This document shows, piece by piece, positions 34,732-47,514 of a stretch of 64,000 nucleotides of DNA (the stretch's first letter is position 1; each line of letters starts with the position of its first letter). This DNA comes from Gyromitra esculenta. Taxonomy: Eukaryota; Ascomycota; Pezizomycetes; Pezizales; Discinaceae. Location: positions 682,001 to 746,000 of the forward strand of contig JBCAML010000016.1 of the NCBI GenBank assembly GCA_038503075.1, written 5' to 3'. The translations under genes and the position numbers were made by a program. Under the pieces are notes generated by a model, which did not search any database, was not told the origin of the DNA, and was given only the letters and a program-made list of their open reading frames with translations.

Positions 34732-37123
34732 TTATGCGTCATAGAGTGCCTTTGTCCAATCGAATTTCTCCCACTTCTTCTTAAACCCCTCCTCCCTAGG
34801 GTCCCTTCCTCTCACCCATCTCCCCTGCTTCTTTATCACATTCGGCTCTACATCTAACATGCCCCCTAGCACCTCTCGGGCAAAGAGATCCCCCTTCGGC
34901 CAACGATTTTCATCCTCAACTATATGACCCATCCCACCGTCAATTTCGAACCATACGTGAAAGTAAGGCATCTGCTTGACGAGGGAACGCCGGAATGCCA
35001 TTTTCCCAAGGCCTTCTTTGCGTGCTCGGGAGAGCGTGTCAATGATTTTCTTGTGTTGCGACCATTCTTCGTCGGAGGACATGATGGCTTCCTAATATTA
35101 ACGTTAGCAAAACCGGGAATCAAGAATCAAAATATTGGGGCTTAGTTTCAGATAGCTAGAAAGTTATGTGATGTGTTTACTAACCTTGAAGTAAGCCGGC
35201 GCCGTCTCCCCCAGCTCTACCGGTAATGGGATAGCTACAATGGCCGCATGCTTCTTTCTTTGAGGCGATGTAGCGTTTTCGTAGAAAACGACATCTTTGC
35301 CCTGATCGTTATACATCCGGATCAAACTCTTCATAAAATTCTGTTTTTGTTTAAAAGAAGAAAGTCAATAAGAAGACATTAGAGGGTATCGGTACGCAAG
35401 CGAATACAGGCATTATAGCTTACCCTAACCTCCTCCCATTCATCATCGTCGCATTCCATCATGTTGACTCTGTGCTGTATTGGGACAATTATGGCACCTC
35501 CAATACTCAACTCTGGTTCTGTTGGTAGCGTCAAAAACACTCTTGTTCCCAACGAAATCACAGGAGCAATTGGAGGTTTATCGTCCTGCTCGCACAGAGG
35601 ACAAGTATTGAGCACCTTTTGCATTTTCTTGAACTCATTGATAGCCATATTCTTCAGGTCTAACTCGTTCTTTTGTACGTGCTTGGCTAAACGAGCAGCA
35701 TTTTCATCGAGATACTCGAGGTTGTCCTACATAGATATATTAGCGTTGCACCAATACAAAGATAAGGGACTAGAATGCTCACAGAAAACTTCGCATCTCG
35801 TGAAATCCTCTCCGCTAATAACATTCCTTCACCGCCAGCTACTGCACCTCTAGTTCTCTTCTCTTCTCTAACCATATCCTCCAAGGTCATATCTTCTTTC
35901 TCTATCAATTTACCTCTCTTACCTTCAACTACCTCTCTACCCACTCTTCCTTCCAACCCAGCCAGCATTCTTGAATCCATTGCAGAGAGCACTACTTCTT
36001 GCGGGGGATTTGCTTTCGCTTTCGCAGCTGCTGTGAGCGCATCGCTGTATTCTTTTTCAATATCTGCTGCTTTAGGATCGTTCTTAATCTGTGCTCTCAG
36101 ATATGCGGCCTTCAATCTGTTCAATGCAGTCTGATCCAGTACTTTTGCAGGCATCGAAATCAGCACAACTTCGCTCGTTTTCCCCGGGCCGAAATCTCTC
36201 TCGTCCTGTTCCTCCTTATCCTGTCGCTCCTTGTCCTTTGCGGCAACCCTTTTCAACCTTTCCTGATAAAGATCGCCCGTAGGTTTGTCTTTTGTGTCCC
36301 TCCTATCCTTTCCATACATTTCTCTCCTCCCCAGCTCCATTTCTTCTTCCCTTGCTTCATCGAAGGTTTTAAGATCCCCATATCTCTCAATTGCTACGCT
36401 CTCCAAGTCTTTTCCGTCTTCATTCGCAGCCTGATAGACCCTTTTTAATCTGGTCATCCTCCATTTCGAACCTTCATCCCCGAAGGTATATCCAACGTCC
36501 TTACCCGTATCTTGCGTATACTCATCTGCAGATTTTCCCTCCTTCAACTGGGTGTTTAATTCGTTCTTATGAATAAGCGGATGGTAATCCGGTTTTGCGA
36601 CAGGTTGCGGTGCGGACTTCCGGATCCCTTTTTGTGTGTAGTCAACAAAATCAGAAGGTGGTTCGGTCATCCATGAATCCCGTTCCAACGTAGGGGCAAC
36701 AGCAGTCTCTGGGCTGGTGACGGCGCTGGGTACTTCAGCATCACCTAAATTGACGGATAATGATGGTGCCTCAATCCATTCTCCTGCATCACCGTTACCG
36801 TCGCCATCGTCACTCCTGTCTCCGTTTTTGGCTGACTTTCCTTCCTCCTCCTTTCGAGACTTCCGGCGGCGTCTACGTTCATCTTCACGGTCGTATCCCT
36901 CATGCCTTGAACGTTTCTTGCGGTTGTAGCGTTCAGAGCCGCGATCTTGACCCTTATCCTGCTCTCGGTCCTTGTGGTGGGAAGAACGGTGGTGGTTATG
37001 GTGACGTCTATGAGATCGGTCTCGATTTCGGTCATGTTCTCGTGATTCGTCTCTCCGGTCTTCTCTATCGCGACGTATTTCCCGGCCTGGTTCTTTCGAT
37101 CTGTCTCTTGTTTCGGAAGCCAT
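34732..37123 (-). CDS. cwf19: Cwf19-like pre-mRNA splicing factor (CWF19L2/Drn1 family)
   Basis: Four exons on the minus strand: 37123-35783, 35726-35424, 35340-35185, 35091-34732 (719 aa). The N-terminal third is an Arg/Asp/Ser-rich SR-like region (repeated RDRE, RRRRRKSRKEEE). The middle is charged and helical with ERYGDLKTFDEAREEEMELG. The C-terminal third carries the two CwfJ domains: NELDLKNMAINEFKKMQKVLNTCPLCEQDD, IVPIQHRVNMMECDDDEWEE (HIT-like histidine), FYENATSPQRKKHAAIVAIP, and KQMPYFHVWFEIDGGMGHIV. The family acts late in splicing, associating with the intron-lariat spliceosome and debranching. No unusual features in the splice sites. Confidence 0.95.
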
Positions 37124-37968
37124 TGCGTTAATATCTTTGGTGGGATGCTAATAGTTGAATAGAAGCGACGTTGTTGTTACCAGGAAGTAGGATGACGTGC
37201 ATATGTGTCACGTGATCGAAGCTTAAGCCTTGGAGTGACACTGCCATGGTATTTGGTGAAATTCGTTCCAGCGCTAGTAGGTAAGACATGCATATAATCT
37301 GTTAATACTCTACGTTTATGATGCTGTTGGGAGCTTTTGGTGGAAAATCATGGAAAGTCAACATGTCTTATGCACGTTTTACACACTAGCGCCGGAACGA
37401 ATTTCACCAAATACTACGGTACATGTATAAACGCGTGCTTGGCAAGATAAGTACATATAAACAGCGTGTATGTACCAGTTTTCTAGGCTCATTCCAATCC
37501 TACTGGCATTGGCTGCTGGGCATCGTAAGGGAAAGGGGCTTAACACAAGATTCCCATCTCTCTAGGGTACGGTTGCAAGCATAGCTAAATTAAAAGCGGG
37601 ATCAATACAGGAACCGGTATCAACTTCGCTATACGAGCTGTAAAACGACTGGCAAGAACGAGTATATAACACGAAACAGGAAATATGAGATGCGTCTAGG
37701 TTGGTAATATATCCTTTCACATACTACGACCTTTGTTGATAATAAGCTAACCCACCACGCAAGAGTCTTCAATAACACCCATTCTTTTTCACAAAAGAAA
37801 ATCGTGACTATCTGACCATTAAGCAATACACTAATATCCACTATGGGGGTTGTGTGCAAAGGAAGATTACTATGACAAGAGAAGTGAACAAATATCGCGT
37901 GCCTAATAACAGAATGAAGAGCAATAAATGCCTAGGCAAATAAAATATACATCTATAAAAAAAAACAG
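37124..37968. other. Intergenic region between cwf19 and vezA, with a MITE-like element
   Basis: No gene seen. Holds the cwf19 promoter, an inverted-repeat element (37250-37413), a TACATGTA palindrome at 37420-37427 beside it, and the vezA 3' end. Confidence 0.6.
37250..37413. mobile_element. MITE-like element, 164 bp, TA-flanked
   Basis: Termini are inverted copies beginning TTTGGTGAAATTCGTTCC, matching over about 27 bp with one change and then more weakly to about 45 bp. Both ends abut a TA dinucleotide, the target-site signature of Tc1/mariner-class transposons. There is no coding capacity, so it is a non-autonomous element. A TACATGTA palindrome begins seven bases beyond the right end. 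Confidence 0.7.
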
Positions 37969-40138
37969 TCAGGCACTTAAATTGCGGCCTATAATTCGCT
38001 TTTTCGTTGGCGGTCGATTGACGAGCACAGATTGTAGCTCCTTTTGCAACGCCATACCAGCTTCTAACCTTTTCTTCTGATCCAGAGCTCTAGTTCTTTC
38101 TTCTTGAACTTTCAAAATCCTCTCCTCTCGTGTCATGATACTTCGAGGTCTTGGTTCGGAAACCGCTTCGTAGACTTCTTCAGCTCCAGAGTCATTCTCC
38201 TTATCTTCAGCAGTAGGTGAGAGTAAGCCTAGGCCAACGTCATCCGCCCATCCGCCATTTCCGCAATCGTTATTGAATATTAATGAATTTCTAGGAGTTT
38301 CTCCCGAAAGGGTGGTTCCGCTGAGGGATTCAGGTGACTTTACTTGAGGTGAATTCCGGTCTAGGTTCATGGCGAGAAATGAACGACCATCTTCCCATTC
38401 ATTCACCAAAGCATGGAGATCGGAACCGATGGAATCGTAGTGCGCAATGAGTTCGGGAGCAAAGTTGCTGAAATCTTGGGAATCACGTGAATTGCGGTCT
38501 GATTCCTCTCGAAGGACATGCATTTTAGCTTGAAGGCCCCTAAGGGCTTGAGAAAGCGAATTAAGTTTTCGAAGTTGGCCCCGATACCGCTCGTTTTCGG
38601 GGGAAGCGGTAGATAATTTGGGGGTAGGAGGAATAATGAATTCTATATTTTAGGTCAGCTCACCTTTTTTGTCCTATAAATCTAAGCTTGTGATTTACGA
38701 ACCTTCTTCTTCGTTCAATATCCGCTTTAGTTCAGCTCCAAGTTCTCCCATTAAATTTCCCAGAACCTGCAATTGCTCCACCACCACGCGCCATTTATTG
38801 TAATCAGGGTGGGCCCCATCGGCATCGATTGCTAAAAAGCAGCACAGAAGTATCCGCCGGATGGTATGAAGCCGATGAAGTAAGCTTTTCAAAGCCTTTA
38901 GACTTTCCAAGTCTTCAAATTCATCTTTATCGATCCCAACCTCCATATTTTCAACGTCCTCCCTTTGGATATCGTATATATCATGGTATTTCTCCAGATC
39001 AACTTCCTGAGTCAGATTCCGAAGTGATATGCATGCTCGAATATGAGGCGGTATTCCTAATGTGAGGGCGGATAGAATTGAACGCCGTAATCTGGCACAT
39101 CTTCGTGTCTGACTGTCCCTTTCCAATCGAGTAATCGGGGGTAAAGGTGTGCTACTATAACAATTTGTCAGTTGCATAAAAGCCACAGGAATCCCTCGGG
39201 ATCTAATCCAAGGTAGTATAAAGACCCAAGCACTCACAGCCTGTATCCTCTAGACACTAATTCTACCTCCTGAATCAGTGTCACGGCGTTTGATGCCAGG
39301 ACGTCGAACGACTGGCTGTTCTGTACAAACAACGCAGCGAACTCAATGGCCTTAGACCTCAAGGAGCGTAGCCATGTACGCCTTGCATGGGCAAAAAGGA
39401 ATATTGCCACCATTATTGATAGCAATAACGCTGCAATCGCTCGTCCTTTTCCTATTCCGGTTCTTCCGTTGCCGCCTCGAAGTACCCAGGCAAGCAATAG
39501 CGAAATTGCAAGAACAAATCCACCACTACCTGCCCAGTATCGACTCTTTGCGTACTGGGACCCGAAGATGTCAGACGATGCATCTTCATCCAAGGAAAGC
39601 GGGTCTTCCTCAAACTTTCGGTCGTAATGGGAAACGTTAACGTGCTCATTCAAAAGCTGCGAGGCAACAATCACATAGCGGAACCGTTCCAGAAATCTCG
39701 CATTCTCATATCTGCTTAATCGGGAGTCCACCGCTCGCTACATGATATCGTTAGACTCGGCCACGAAGAATACCTGGCTGAAACCCATGAAATACGCGGG
39801 TAGCAGGGAACCTACAGAGAAGAGCTCATAGAACTTCGCCCTCCGGGCCCATCCGGCTTCTCCCATCTTCAATGTACCCAACCCTCTTGTCGTGATACGT
39901 GCCTTCACGGAGGACAATGGCGGTGCAAATGGCTGATATTCATCCGATGATTCCGCCAATTGGGGTTCCACTCCCCAATCGGCCTCGTTCTCCCCGTTTC
40001 CTGCAATGCACACGCGAATGATAAGCCGAGCACTTCCGCGACTAATCGCCAACTACATCATTGAGTCCAGGAAAGCAATCCAGACAAACCTTCGAGGTAC
40101 TCTGCCAAGGGTGAGTTTGCATATACTATAGACTCCAT
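37969..40138 (-). CDS. vezA: Vezatin-family membrane protein (VezA-like)
   Basis: Five exons on the minus strand: 40138-40090, 40000-39774, 39737-39238, 39154-38703, 38642-37969 (633 aa). The start MESIVYANSPLAEYLEGNGE matches fungal VezA N-termini, and the intron after GAA-G is joined at GA-AAC to give that sequence. The myosin-binding-domain region carries ENARFLERFRYVIVASQLLNEH, two adjacent membrane helices (GFVLAISLLLAWVL and AIAALLLSIMVAIFLFA) and FAALFVQNSQSFDVLASNAV. Then come STPLPPITRLERDSQTRRCARLRR, a helical/coiled-coil C-terminal half and basic GRNLSA. Aspergillus VezA supports dynein-mediated early-endosome movement. The exon 4/5 junction uses a GTTCGT donor and yields NEEE-FIIPPTPKL. 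Confidence 0.85.
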
Positions 40139-42261
40139 GAAGATTCTAGAGACGATGAGCTAATTTAGAGCTACTCGTGTCATAAGGAAGCTCTCCCAAA
40201 GCTGTCGATGACGGGTGCAGCCGCCGTGTGTAGCACGGGCCAGACTCAGATTACTGAAGAGAAGCAAAACAAAAAATACCAAAGACGACGGGGACGAGAA
40301 GAACCAATAAGCTTACAGATGGAGAAAGATTCCATCATACAAATCCCATAGATATCTCCTTTTCTGTTTGGCATAGTGGGCCGGATTCCGTCGCACAGAA
40401 CATCCAGGTTGGTCTAACTAATTACCCTATCGAAAAGCCCCTGTCAGGAAGAGGAAGGCAAGCGAGAGCTTCAGGAGAACCTAATCTCCGGAAAGGTTCT
40501 ATAGCTATCAACTCCTTCCCTCGCCTATTATGGCATCACCGTTGCACAAGGACTAAAGTTCATCCATAATTACATAGTTATTTACTGGATTCCTGTGCTA
40601 TGAAACTTGATCCTTCAAGCCACTCGGACGAAAAAGCACCGTTTTTGGTAAAATAACGTACGCAGGCTGTGCACGCTTACTACAGTACGTGGCGAGGAAA
40701 CAATGCAATTCTTCAACCTCTTCCCAAGCTGACAAAATACCAACTAACACTTACTGTACGTCTTACCTATGACAGGTGACTTGACATCCACGCATATCAT
40801 AATCTACCTAGAAATCACTCACTCGCTCACTCACTCACTCACATTTTGCCTTCTCGATGCTTCTTCACGTTGCTTTTGCTCATGTCATTCCCCCCACGTT
40901 ATTCGGTTACTGATTTGTAAACTGAAGAGACCAAGTTTACAAGGCCATAAATGTACTGAATTATTTGATACCCTGGCCAATTCTTGGTTGATCGATCTCT
41001 TGGATCTGTTACTGCATGACATTGGCTCCTGTCCAAACCTCAGCTTCGGGACTACCGGTAATGTTTTTAACTTTCCTAATATGTCACCCAGAATTGTTTT
41101 TTGGTTACCTTTCGTAGGTTAACTACAATATAGTTATGTGCATGTTCACTTGAACTGAGTCAGGAAGAGTCCCCAAGAAAAACGGACAAGGCACTTTTAC
41201 TTCCCGGGAATCTAGACCGCAGAGCTGCCAACCAACGATAGTCCTCAATATGTTATCACCCCCAAGGTTGTAGTGATAGCGGCTCGAAAGCCCTACTGAA
41301 TCTCCGTCACGTCTTGCTAAATATTGGACCCTGTGTAACCCGCAAGACTAGATCTCACTGATGTTCCTTGGTCTTGGGACAAATTCTCAAGGCAATACAC
41401 GAATATCAAATCACGATTACGCCTCTTTCGTTTATGCTTCTGCCTCGCAGAGCACTCGGGTTTTAACGGCATAGATACGTCGCAGAGATACAAACCCTTA
41501 CCACTTGCATATATCGATAACATCCCTAAGATTCTAACCTACCAATAACGTTATACTTTGGAAACTCAAAAGGATAACCTTGTTGAATTTCAGAACCCTG
41601 ACCAGTTTCAATTAGTCGGAAACCTGGTGGCAATAGAGGCAGGCGTTTTTGGCCAGTCAGAGACTAGTCTCTTGAAAGCCACCTTCGAGTTTCTATGTCT
41701 AGGATACGGGATGTCTTTCCTTCTAAGAATCATGGAGGCTAGTACGACATCTGCGGTACAGAACTGCTGTAAAACCAAGGTGCTGGAATGACTCGACAGA
41801 CGTCGATCAGAGAGATTAATAAGGATGTTTCTCCAATTAGCACACAGTGGCGGTCCAAATGAGACGAGAATATTATCTGTTTATTCCAGGGACATACAAA
41901 ATACAGATGCCCCACCCCAGTAATGGTTTTCAGCTCCGAAGTGAACCATTTCGTCATTCTTCACTATGCTTCCTTGAGCTTTGATTGCAGTTCTAAACGT
42001 TTACGTTGTTAGTACGATGCCTTGATGCGGCCATAAACATACCTCTGGGCTTCTCTATATAATGGGCTTCGGCTTTCACTTTTCAAAAAGAGACAGCAGG
42101 CAGGAGAATAATACCTTAGCTAAAACTTTCATAATTCCATTTCAGCGCTATACAACACATCTCAAACCTTAGTCTCCAATCCCTTCAACGGCGTTATCTC
42201 AGCTTTCTGCTCCTTCGATATATCTAGAGTTTTCAGTCTGATTACTTATTCTACCTTTCAA
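40139..42261. other. Intergenic region, 2.1 kb
   Basis: No convincing gene. It separates the divergent vezA and 42262 genes. A short (ACTC)n array lies at 40816-40843. No copy of the dispersed motifs was seen here. Confidence 0.5.
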
Positions 42262-43231
42262 ATGGATAAATACGAACAGCTTGTCGTCAGCGCCAAAGCA
42301 GAGCTTTCCAATATTCGGGCCTTTGTTGATGGAAATCCTAACCAATGGAGAAACTGTGCGGATACAGTTCGCACATGTGTTTGTAATATTGACACCAGCC
42401 GTATCATGTTGGACGCCAATAGGTTGGACGAAAAACTATGCCTCATCAATGAGGTTCAGAATTTCGCGTACTTTGATGCAGACAACGGTGCAATCATTGA
42501 GCTGGCATCTTGGTGCGAACGAGAGTGGAACAGGGTGTTGAGCAGTCATCCTGCTTGCATCGAAGCTTTAAATGGTACAGCTACCTTGATCCCCTCTGTT
42601 TCTAGATGGGGATACAGTGAAACTGCAGATTGAGATTTTCAGGATATGCTTACAATCATGCAGGTCTTGGCCAAGCTTGGCTCTCGAAGGCTCAATATTG
42701 GCTTGCCAAGATTCATCAAGAAGAAGGGCCCCCTTCCATTAATGGCGAAGAAGATGATGCAACAGCAGAGAGGAGAAGACATACTGCCAACTATGTTGAG
42801 GCTCGTGCTGTACTCATGCCTGCTGTCGATTTCTTTGGAAGGGCTGTTCAGAGTGCGCAAAACCAACAAGGCCCTACCGGAGAACTATTGGTTCTAGTGA
42901 GTTGCTCCCCATTCCTCTGCTAGTAAAATCCCTCCCACCAACGCAGAAGAAAAAGCTAAATTCGAGTGCTTCCTTCTAGCATGCTGAGGCTTGTATGTCC
43001 CTAGGAAACGTCTCCACCATGAAAAATGCACAGCAACAGTTTAAAGCTGCTGTCATCGCGTTGAAAGCTGCTGAGAAGACGCCAGGATATACTTTGCCGC
43101 GCCATTTGTCTCGGTGAGTAACACTCCAAGGTTTTGTATCCTATACGGGTCAATTCAGACACTAAGACGAAATTATTTTTTTCTTGCCCGGCAGGTACCT
43201 TCAAGAAAACGAGTACATTCTCTCCGTTTGA
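42262..43231 (+). CDS. Conserved-looking helical protein of unknown function, 245 aa
   Basis: Four exons: 42262-42574, 42643-42896, 42980-43113, 43195-43231. All junctions are GT-AG and in frame. Composition is helical throughout with no signal peptide or membrane segment. Conserved-looking blocks include QWRNCADTVRTCVCNIDTSR, YFDADNGAIIELASWCEREW and YNHAGLGQAWLSKAQYWLAKI. The latter helix pairs resemble a divergent TPR/alpha-solenoid fold (Leu/Ala at repeat positions, then a second helical pair SLGNVSTMKNAQQQFKAAVI). I believe related proteins exist in other filamentous ascomycetes, but I cannot name a family with confidence. No function is assigned. Confidence 0.78.
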
Positions 43232-46077
43232 ACCAACAATAGCGCCAGGTCTTACTTTATAATGTGTACAATAATACTTGTAAAACAGAAAGGACAAGTG
43301 CTGTAGAGAGTTTTTTTCTAGTTGTTTTAGCGTTGTTATCTTACCGTCTGATTATTTCATTAGTTGATAGGAGTTAGTGATAAACTGGTTCGTTTTAGTT
43401 TCCGCTCTACTATAGGTTATCCTCTATAGCTATTATTATCTTTATTTTAAAACTCGTAATACTCTCTGTGGAAGAAAGTGATAAGTACATATTTTAGTTG
43501 AGCGGGATAATCCTTAGTTTCAATTTTTCTGCATTTCCAAAAAAGGTACTCTGGCGTCGTAAGCAAAAAAGCAGCAGGTGAAGTTAACAGCTGTTTGTTC
43601 TGCCCAATGCTTGAATCTGAGGACCTTTATGACTATCGACCTTCGGCGAGGAGCCGAACCCTTCATGCAATTGCCCCCAACCTTGTGCACCCATTTAGTG
43701 CTTACACATTGCATGCATACGTATTCCAAATCACGACTGTTCGTGAATACGCGCATGGTAATTAACCACAATGTTTAGTAAGGAAGTGTGAAGAAATTGT
43801 TTCGGAGTGATAATTATGTATGTACTTGCATATAGGTACATGTGATCAACACAGATACTTTAGAGTTCCCCATTCCTACGATACGATATATTACATAGGA
43901 TTACGAACCTCGGCGTTCAGAAACTATGTGATCCTAAACTAAACAGCCGTCACCACTAGAAACCTAGCCATTAGTAGGCTTCCAGAGGAAAGTATCCAAT
44001 CTAGCTATCCACCTCAGATTCCACTATCTTGACAGGTTCGGGTTTTTTATTTTGTTGCTTAGTTACACAGACATCGTTATTAGGTGTTGGGCCAGCCCTA
44101 GCCCCAGAGGTTCCTGGATGATGCAAGCTCCTTGCATACTCCTTGGCTTCCCAATCTCGCTTGTTCCGGCACCCTGTTGTGGCGGTGCGCACACCATGTG
44201 GTTTGGTCTCAGCCTCTGGGTCACCGTCAGAGATCTGGATTTGCCCGCAGACGTCCCGGTCAGTTGGCGGATATGGGGGAAACCTGGCAGCAACCCTAAA
44301 CCCCAGTCTGCGGATTGGGCCAGCCAGCCCATCAGGCCAGGATGTCTGTACTTGGCTCTCCAATCTCTGGAATGCGGTGTGCCTAAAACCCAAGCCGAAC
44401 TCGCATATGCCTGCTAGCCCTTTTGCACCCAACAGCCCCACAAGGTCGCGTGTCGCTTCCACTTTTTTGTTTCACACTGCACTCCAACCCAGATTGCTGG
44501 GTTGTGCTCAAAACCAGGCAGATCTCGTGTGTTTACTCCTCGGAGGCGGAGCCTCCAACGTGCCCAAAAAGAAGTAAGCATACATGTATGTAATTGCTCC
44601 GACACAATCCCTAAATCTCTCTTTCCACCCACTCGTCAGCTCATATTTGCCCGCGCGCATATACAGTGTGGAAAAAAAAGGGGACGAAGTCACCGTCATC
44701 AAACTGGTGTTCCCTGGAGTCCCATTGTCTTGAACCAGTCCCAATTAAGCTTAGCTTGTTTATGGAATTGGTTTCGCCAAGCCATTGGTAGAGCCCCAGA
44801 GTTTGGTTCGAGACAAAGCTAGCCCCTCTTTCCGCATTGTATCTTCCAACGCCAACCTAGGACCTGCCAGTAACCAGCGTTCTACCATCTACACATAAGT
44901 TCTTGAAATTAATTGCAGCAGGCGAAACGAACCAATCAATGCATCAAGATAGCAGTAATTAATATTCACTACATGTATTCTATACGTGTAAACCAGTACT
45001 TGTATGAGCAACGCCCCACAAAGCTAAAAGTTAAGTCACTTGCAAAAAAGTAAATTGAATAATAGACGCACCAAACTAATTTCGCTTACATAATCCATGT
45101 GTTGGCTAACCCTTTTACGAAATCTTAGACGAGTGATATCTGATGATGTGATATTAGGCGATATCGTCTAACGGCCCAGCGACCTAAAATTCTTTGAAAT
45201 GGTATACCGTATAAACTCGGTCATAACGAAGTGGCCTGGACTGAGACTGCAGAGGATATCCACACTCTGAATGGCTGTGAGTAAGGGTTTGGGTCGCCTA
45301 TTTACTGGTTGTAACTGACCCTGAAGTTGATTGCACCAATTAAGGCGTTTATTCTATCATGCGGTCTCAGTCCAGGCCACTTCGTTATGACCGAGTTTAT
45401 ACGGTACCTATGTAATATATTTAGAGCGGTTAATAGCTGAAGCGATCGGATGAACACGGCAATGGCGCCCAATTGCAGTTGAATGAGGTGTTTCCGCTGA
45501 CCAGTGCTGTGAGGTGCTGGAATAAAGTGTGATCTGTCGAGTAACGTGATGCCACATTCCACATCGAGACAGGCCGTGATAGAATAGCGGTAGGTATTAA
45601 AAACTATCAATGTGTTTATCATTTATTGGCCACCATCAGTACCCAAACGACAGCGATCCGAGTGATATATTATGACGTAGACGACTCAATTTCCAAAAGT
45701 AAATGATATTTGATCCCCTATTTACCAATAACTCCATTTTGAAACAGGCTGTTAACAAAAGCTACGCAAAAGGAAATTCCTAGTGCGTCTAGCAACTAAC
45801 CAGCAAACCCAGACTAAGAGAGAAAAAAAAGGCTAACGTCAGATTAAAACAATCACAACCTTGATGATACTCGCTTTTCCACCCATCCTATTCCTCCTAG
45901 AAAACCCATATCTGGACCACAAAAAGAGGGCAAAAGAAGACCAAGAGAAACGTTTTCCCTAGGTGAAAAGACTACCATAAAGCTGAAGAAAGAAGCGAGG
46001 TACATATAAGATAAAGGGAAAGAAGAAACAGGGTATAACATCGAATTACCCAGTACCTTCCTGATTAGTATGTTTTT
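43232..46077. other. Intergenic region, 2.8 kb, with MITE
   Basis: No convincing gene. The part at 44000-44820 is GC-richer and has overlapping open frames in four frames, a composition effect. TACATGTA lies at 44581-44588 and 44970-44977. CGAGTGATA-N4-ATGA occurs at 45130-45146 and 45659-45675, flanking the inverted-repeat element at 45205-45406. Confidence 0.5.
45205..45406. mobile_element. MITE-like element, 202 bp, perfect 43-bp terminal inverted repeats
   Basis: The left end 45205-45247 is the exact reverse complement of 45364-45406. Read inside the TA, termini begin CCGTATAAACTCGG and include TCATAACGAAGTGGCC. The flanking TA on each side fits Tc1/mariner-type target duplication. There is no ORF inside the 116-bp core. 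The perfect termini suggest recent mobility. Confidence 0.85.
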
Positions 46078-47514
46078 TTACCGGGCATGATTTACCAACG
46101 CTTCGAATAGGTCCTCTGGGATCTTTCGTACCAAGCTGACGGCAACACTGATAATTGTTTTTGAATTTAGGGGTGGGAATTGCCGTAATAATTTCATTGG
46201 ACTGAAAGTTAAGGCAAAAATCAGCATTTTCACCTACTCGATGCCAAAGACAGCATAAGAACTGAGCATACCTTTGAGCAGCTAATAACTCGTCACGCAT
46301 CAGCAATAATTGCGCCACAACACACAAGATATTGAGGTGTGCCCCATAAGCCAAGAGAAAATCCCAGAGTTTTAGAACTTCAGGTAATGGTGGAGTACAG
46401 GCGGAGAGTGTCAAGACAGCTAGAAAGTTCGGAATCGTGTCAGAATAAATAATGAGGTATGTGATTATCTAGAGCGAGCTCACAAGGAAAGGCATATAGC
46501 TCAGCCGACAAAAATTTTGCTTGTAGATGCGCATAAAGCTTTGGGTCGACTGTTTCTAGGCATTGGTCCACTAGCTGATACATGATCAATAAGAACTCAA
46601 TAAAGCGGAAAGATATAGGACGTACTTTTAATCCTCTGTGGACACCCTCCATCGTAGGCCTGACATATGCAGGACACTCCCGTTGTATAAACACAGCAAA
46701 CAAAGAGAAAGCCTCGACCTCGCTCCTAGCAGCATATAGAAACGGAGCAGCGATAACATTCATGCCTTGCACGTACTGAGCATCAACCCCAGCATCCCTC
46801 ATTTTCCACTGGAAGGCATTAAGCAGCCGTATCAGCGACGCTTCTGATACACGACGGCGAAACAGCGGATCCGTTGCCAGCGTTCTAAAGGTGTCATTAC
46901 GGATCTTGGAATAGCTGCTTGAAGCTCCCCGGCGAACGAGGGAGACGTAGTCGGTTGTTCGCATTGGCGTTACGCCAAGTAGAATAGACCAGATATATAT
47001 GCGAAGAGGGGACTAGAGGAACAGTAATTATAGTAAATAAGCCTTCCCATCTCATGCGATCGACATGTTGGTCTGGGGGGGGGGGTGGAACAATGATGCG
47101 ACAACGATTACGTACATTTCCGTCCATATCTGCGGTTACACCCTCAGTGAGAATGAGGTATCGTAAATCTTGTAACGCCTCGACGAGGGAAGCTGGAGGA
47201 TTGCTGATTAGACTTTCGATTGTTGCATGTTGTTTAACATGAAGTGTCGCTTGTGATTGGGCTTTTCGGGCGAAGCGCTGTGTTTGGTGGTTGTGAACAG
47301 GAAATTTGGGACCTTCAAACTGTGATTGGGATTGAGATCGCGTTCGCGTGTGGTTCAAGGAATTGTTTGCGATGTTGGCGAGAGTTTGAAGAGAGCTCTG
47401 TGAGGGGTTAGGGGTTGGTGGGGCACCTGCGTTGGTATAGTTGCTATCAAGGACAGAGGAAGAAGCGAATTTCTTGACACGCCGAAGGGTAGGCTGGCTA
47501 CCCATAGAATTCAT
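46078..47514 (-). CDS. bub2: Bub2/Cdc16 TBC-domain GTPase-activating protein
   Basis: Five exons on the minus strand: 47514-47116, 47012-46626, 46574-46484, 46419-46272, 46201-46078 (382 aa). The ~80-residue Ser/Gln/Arg-rich N-terminus is followed by ATIESLISNPPASLVEALQD, the Bub2 opening. The TBC domain carries both catalytic fingers: the arginine finger IRNDTFR and the glutamine finger YVQGMN. Family blocks RRRVSEASLIRLLNAFQWK, ETVDPKLYAHL, ACTPPLPEVLKLWDFLLAYG and SPMKLLRQFP follow. Bub2 with Bfa1/Byr4 inactivates the Tem1/Spg1 GTPase, restraining mitotic exit or septation at the spindle pole body. It is divergently paired with eaf6 across about 0.3 kb. Confidence 0.94.

Noticed and set aside
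44001..44822. Several 90-150 codon ORFs on both strands
   Set aside because: Same explanation: GC-rich island between AT-rich flanks. No consistent frame or splice pattern found.
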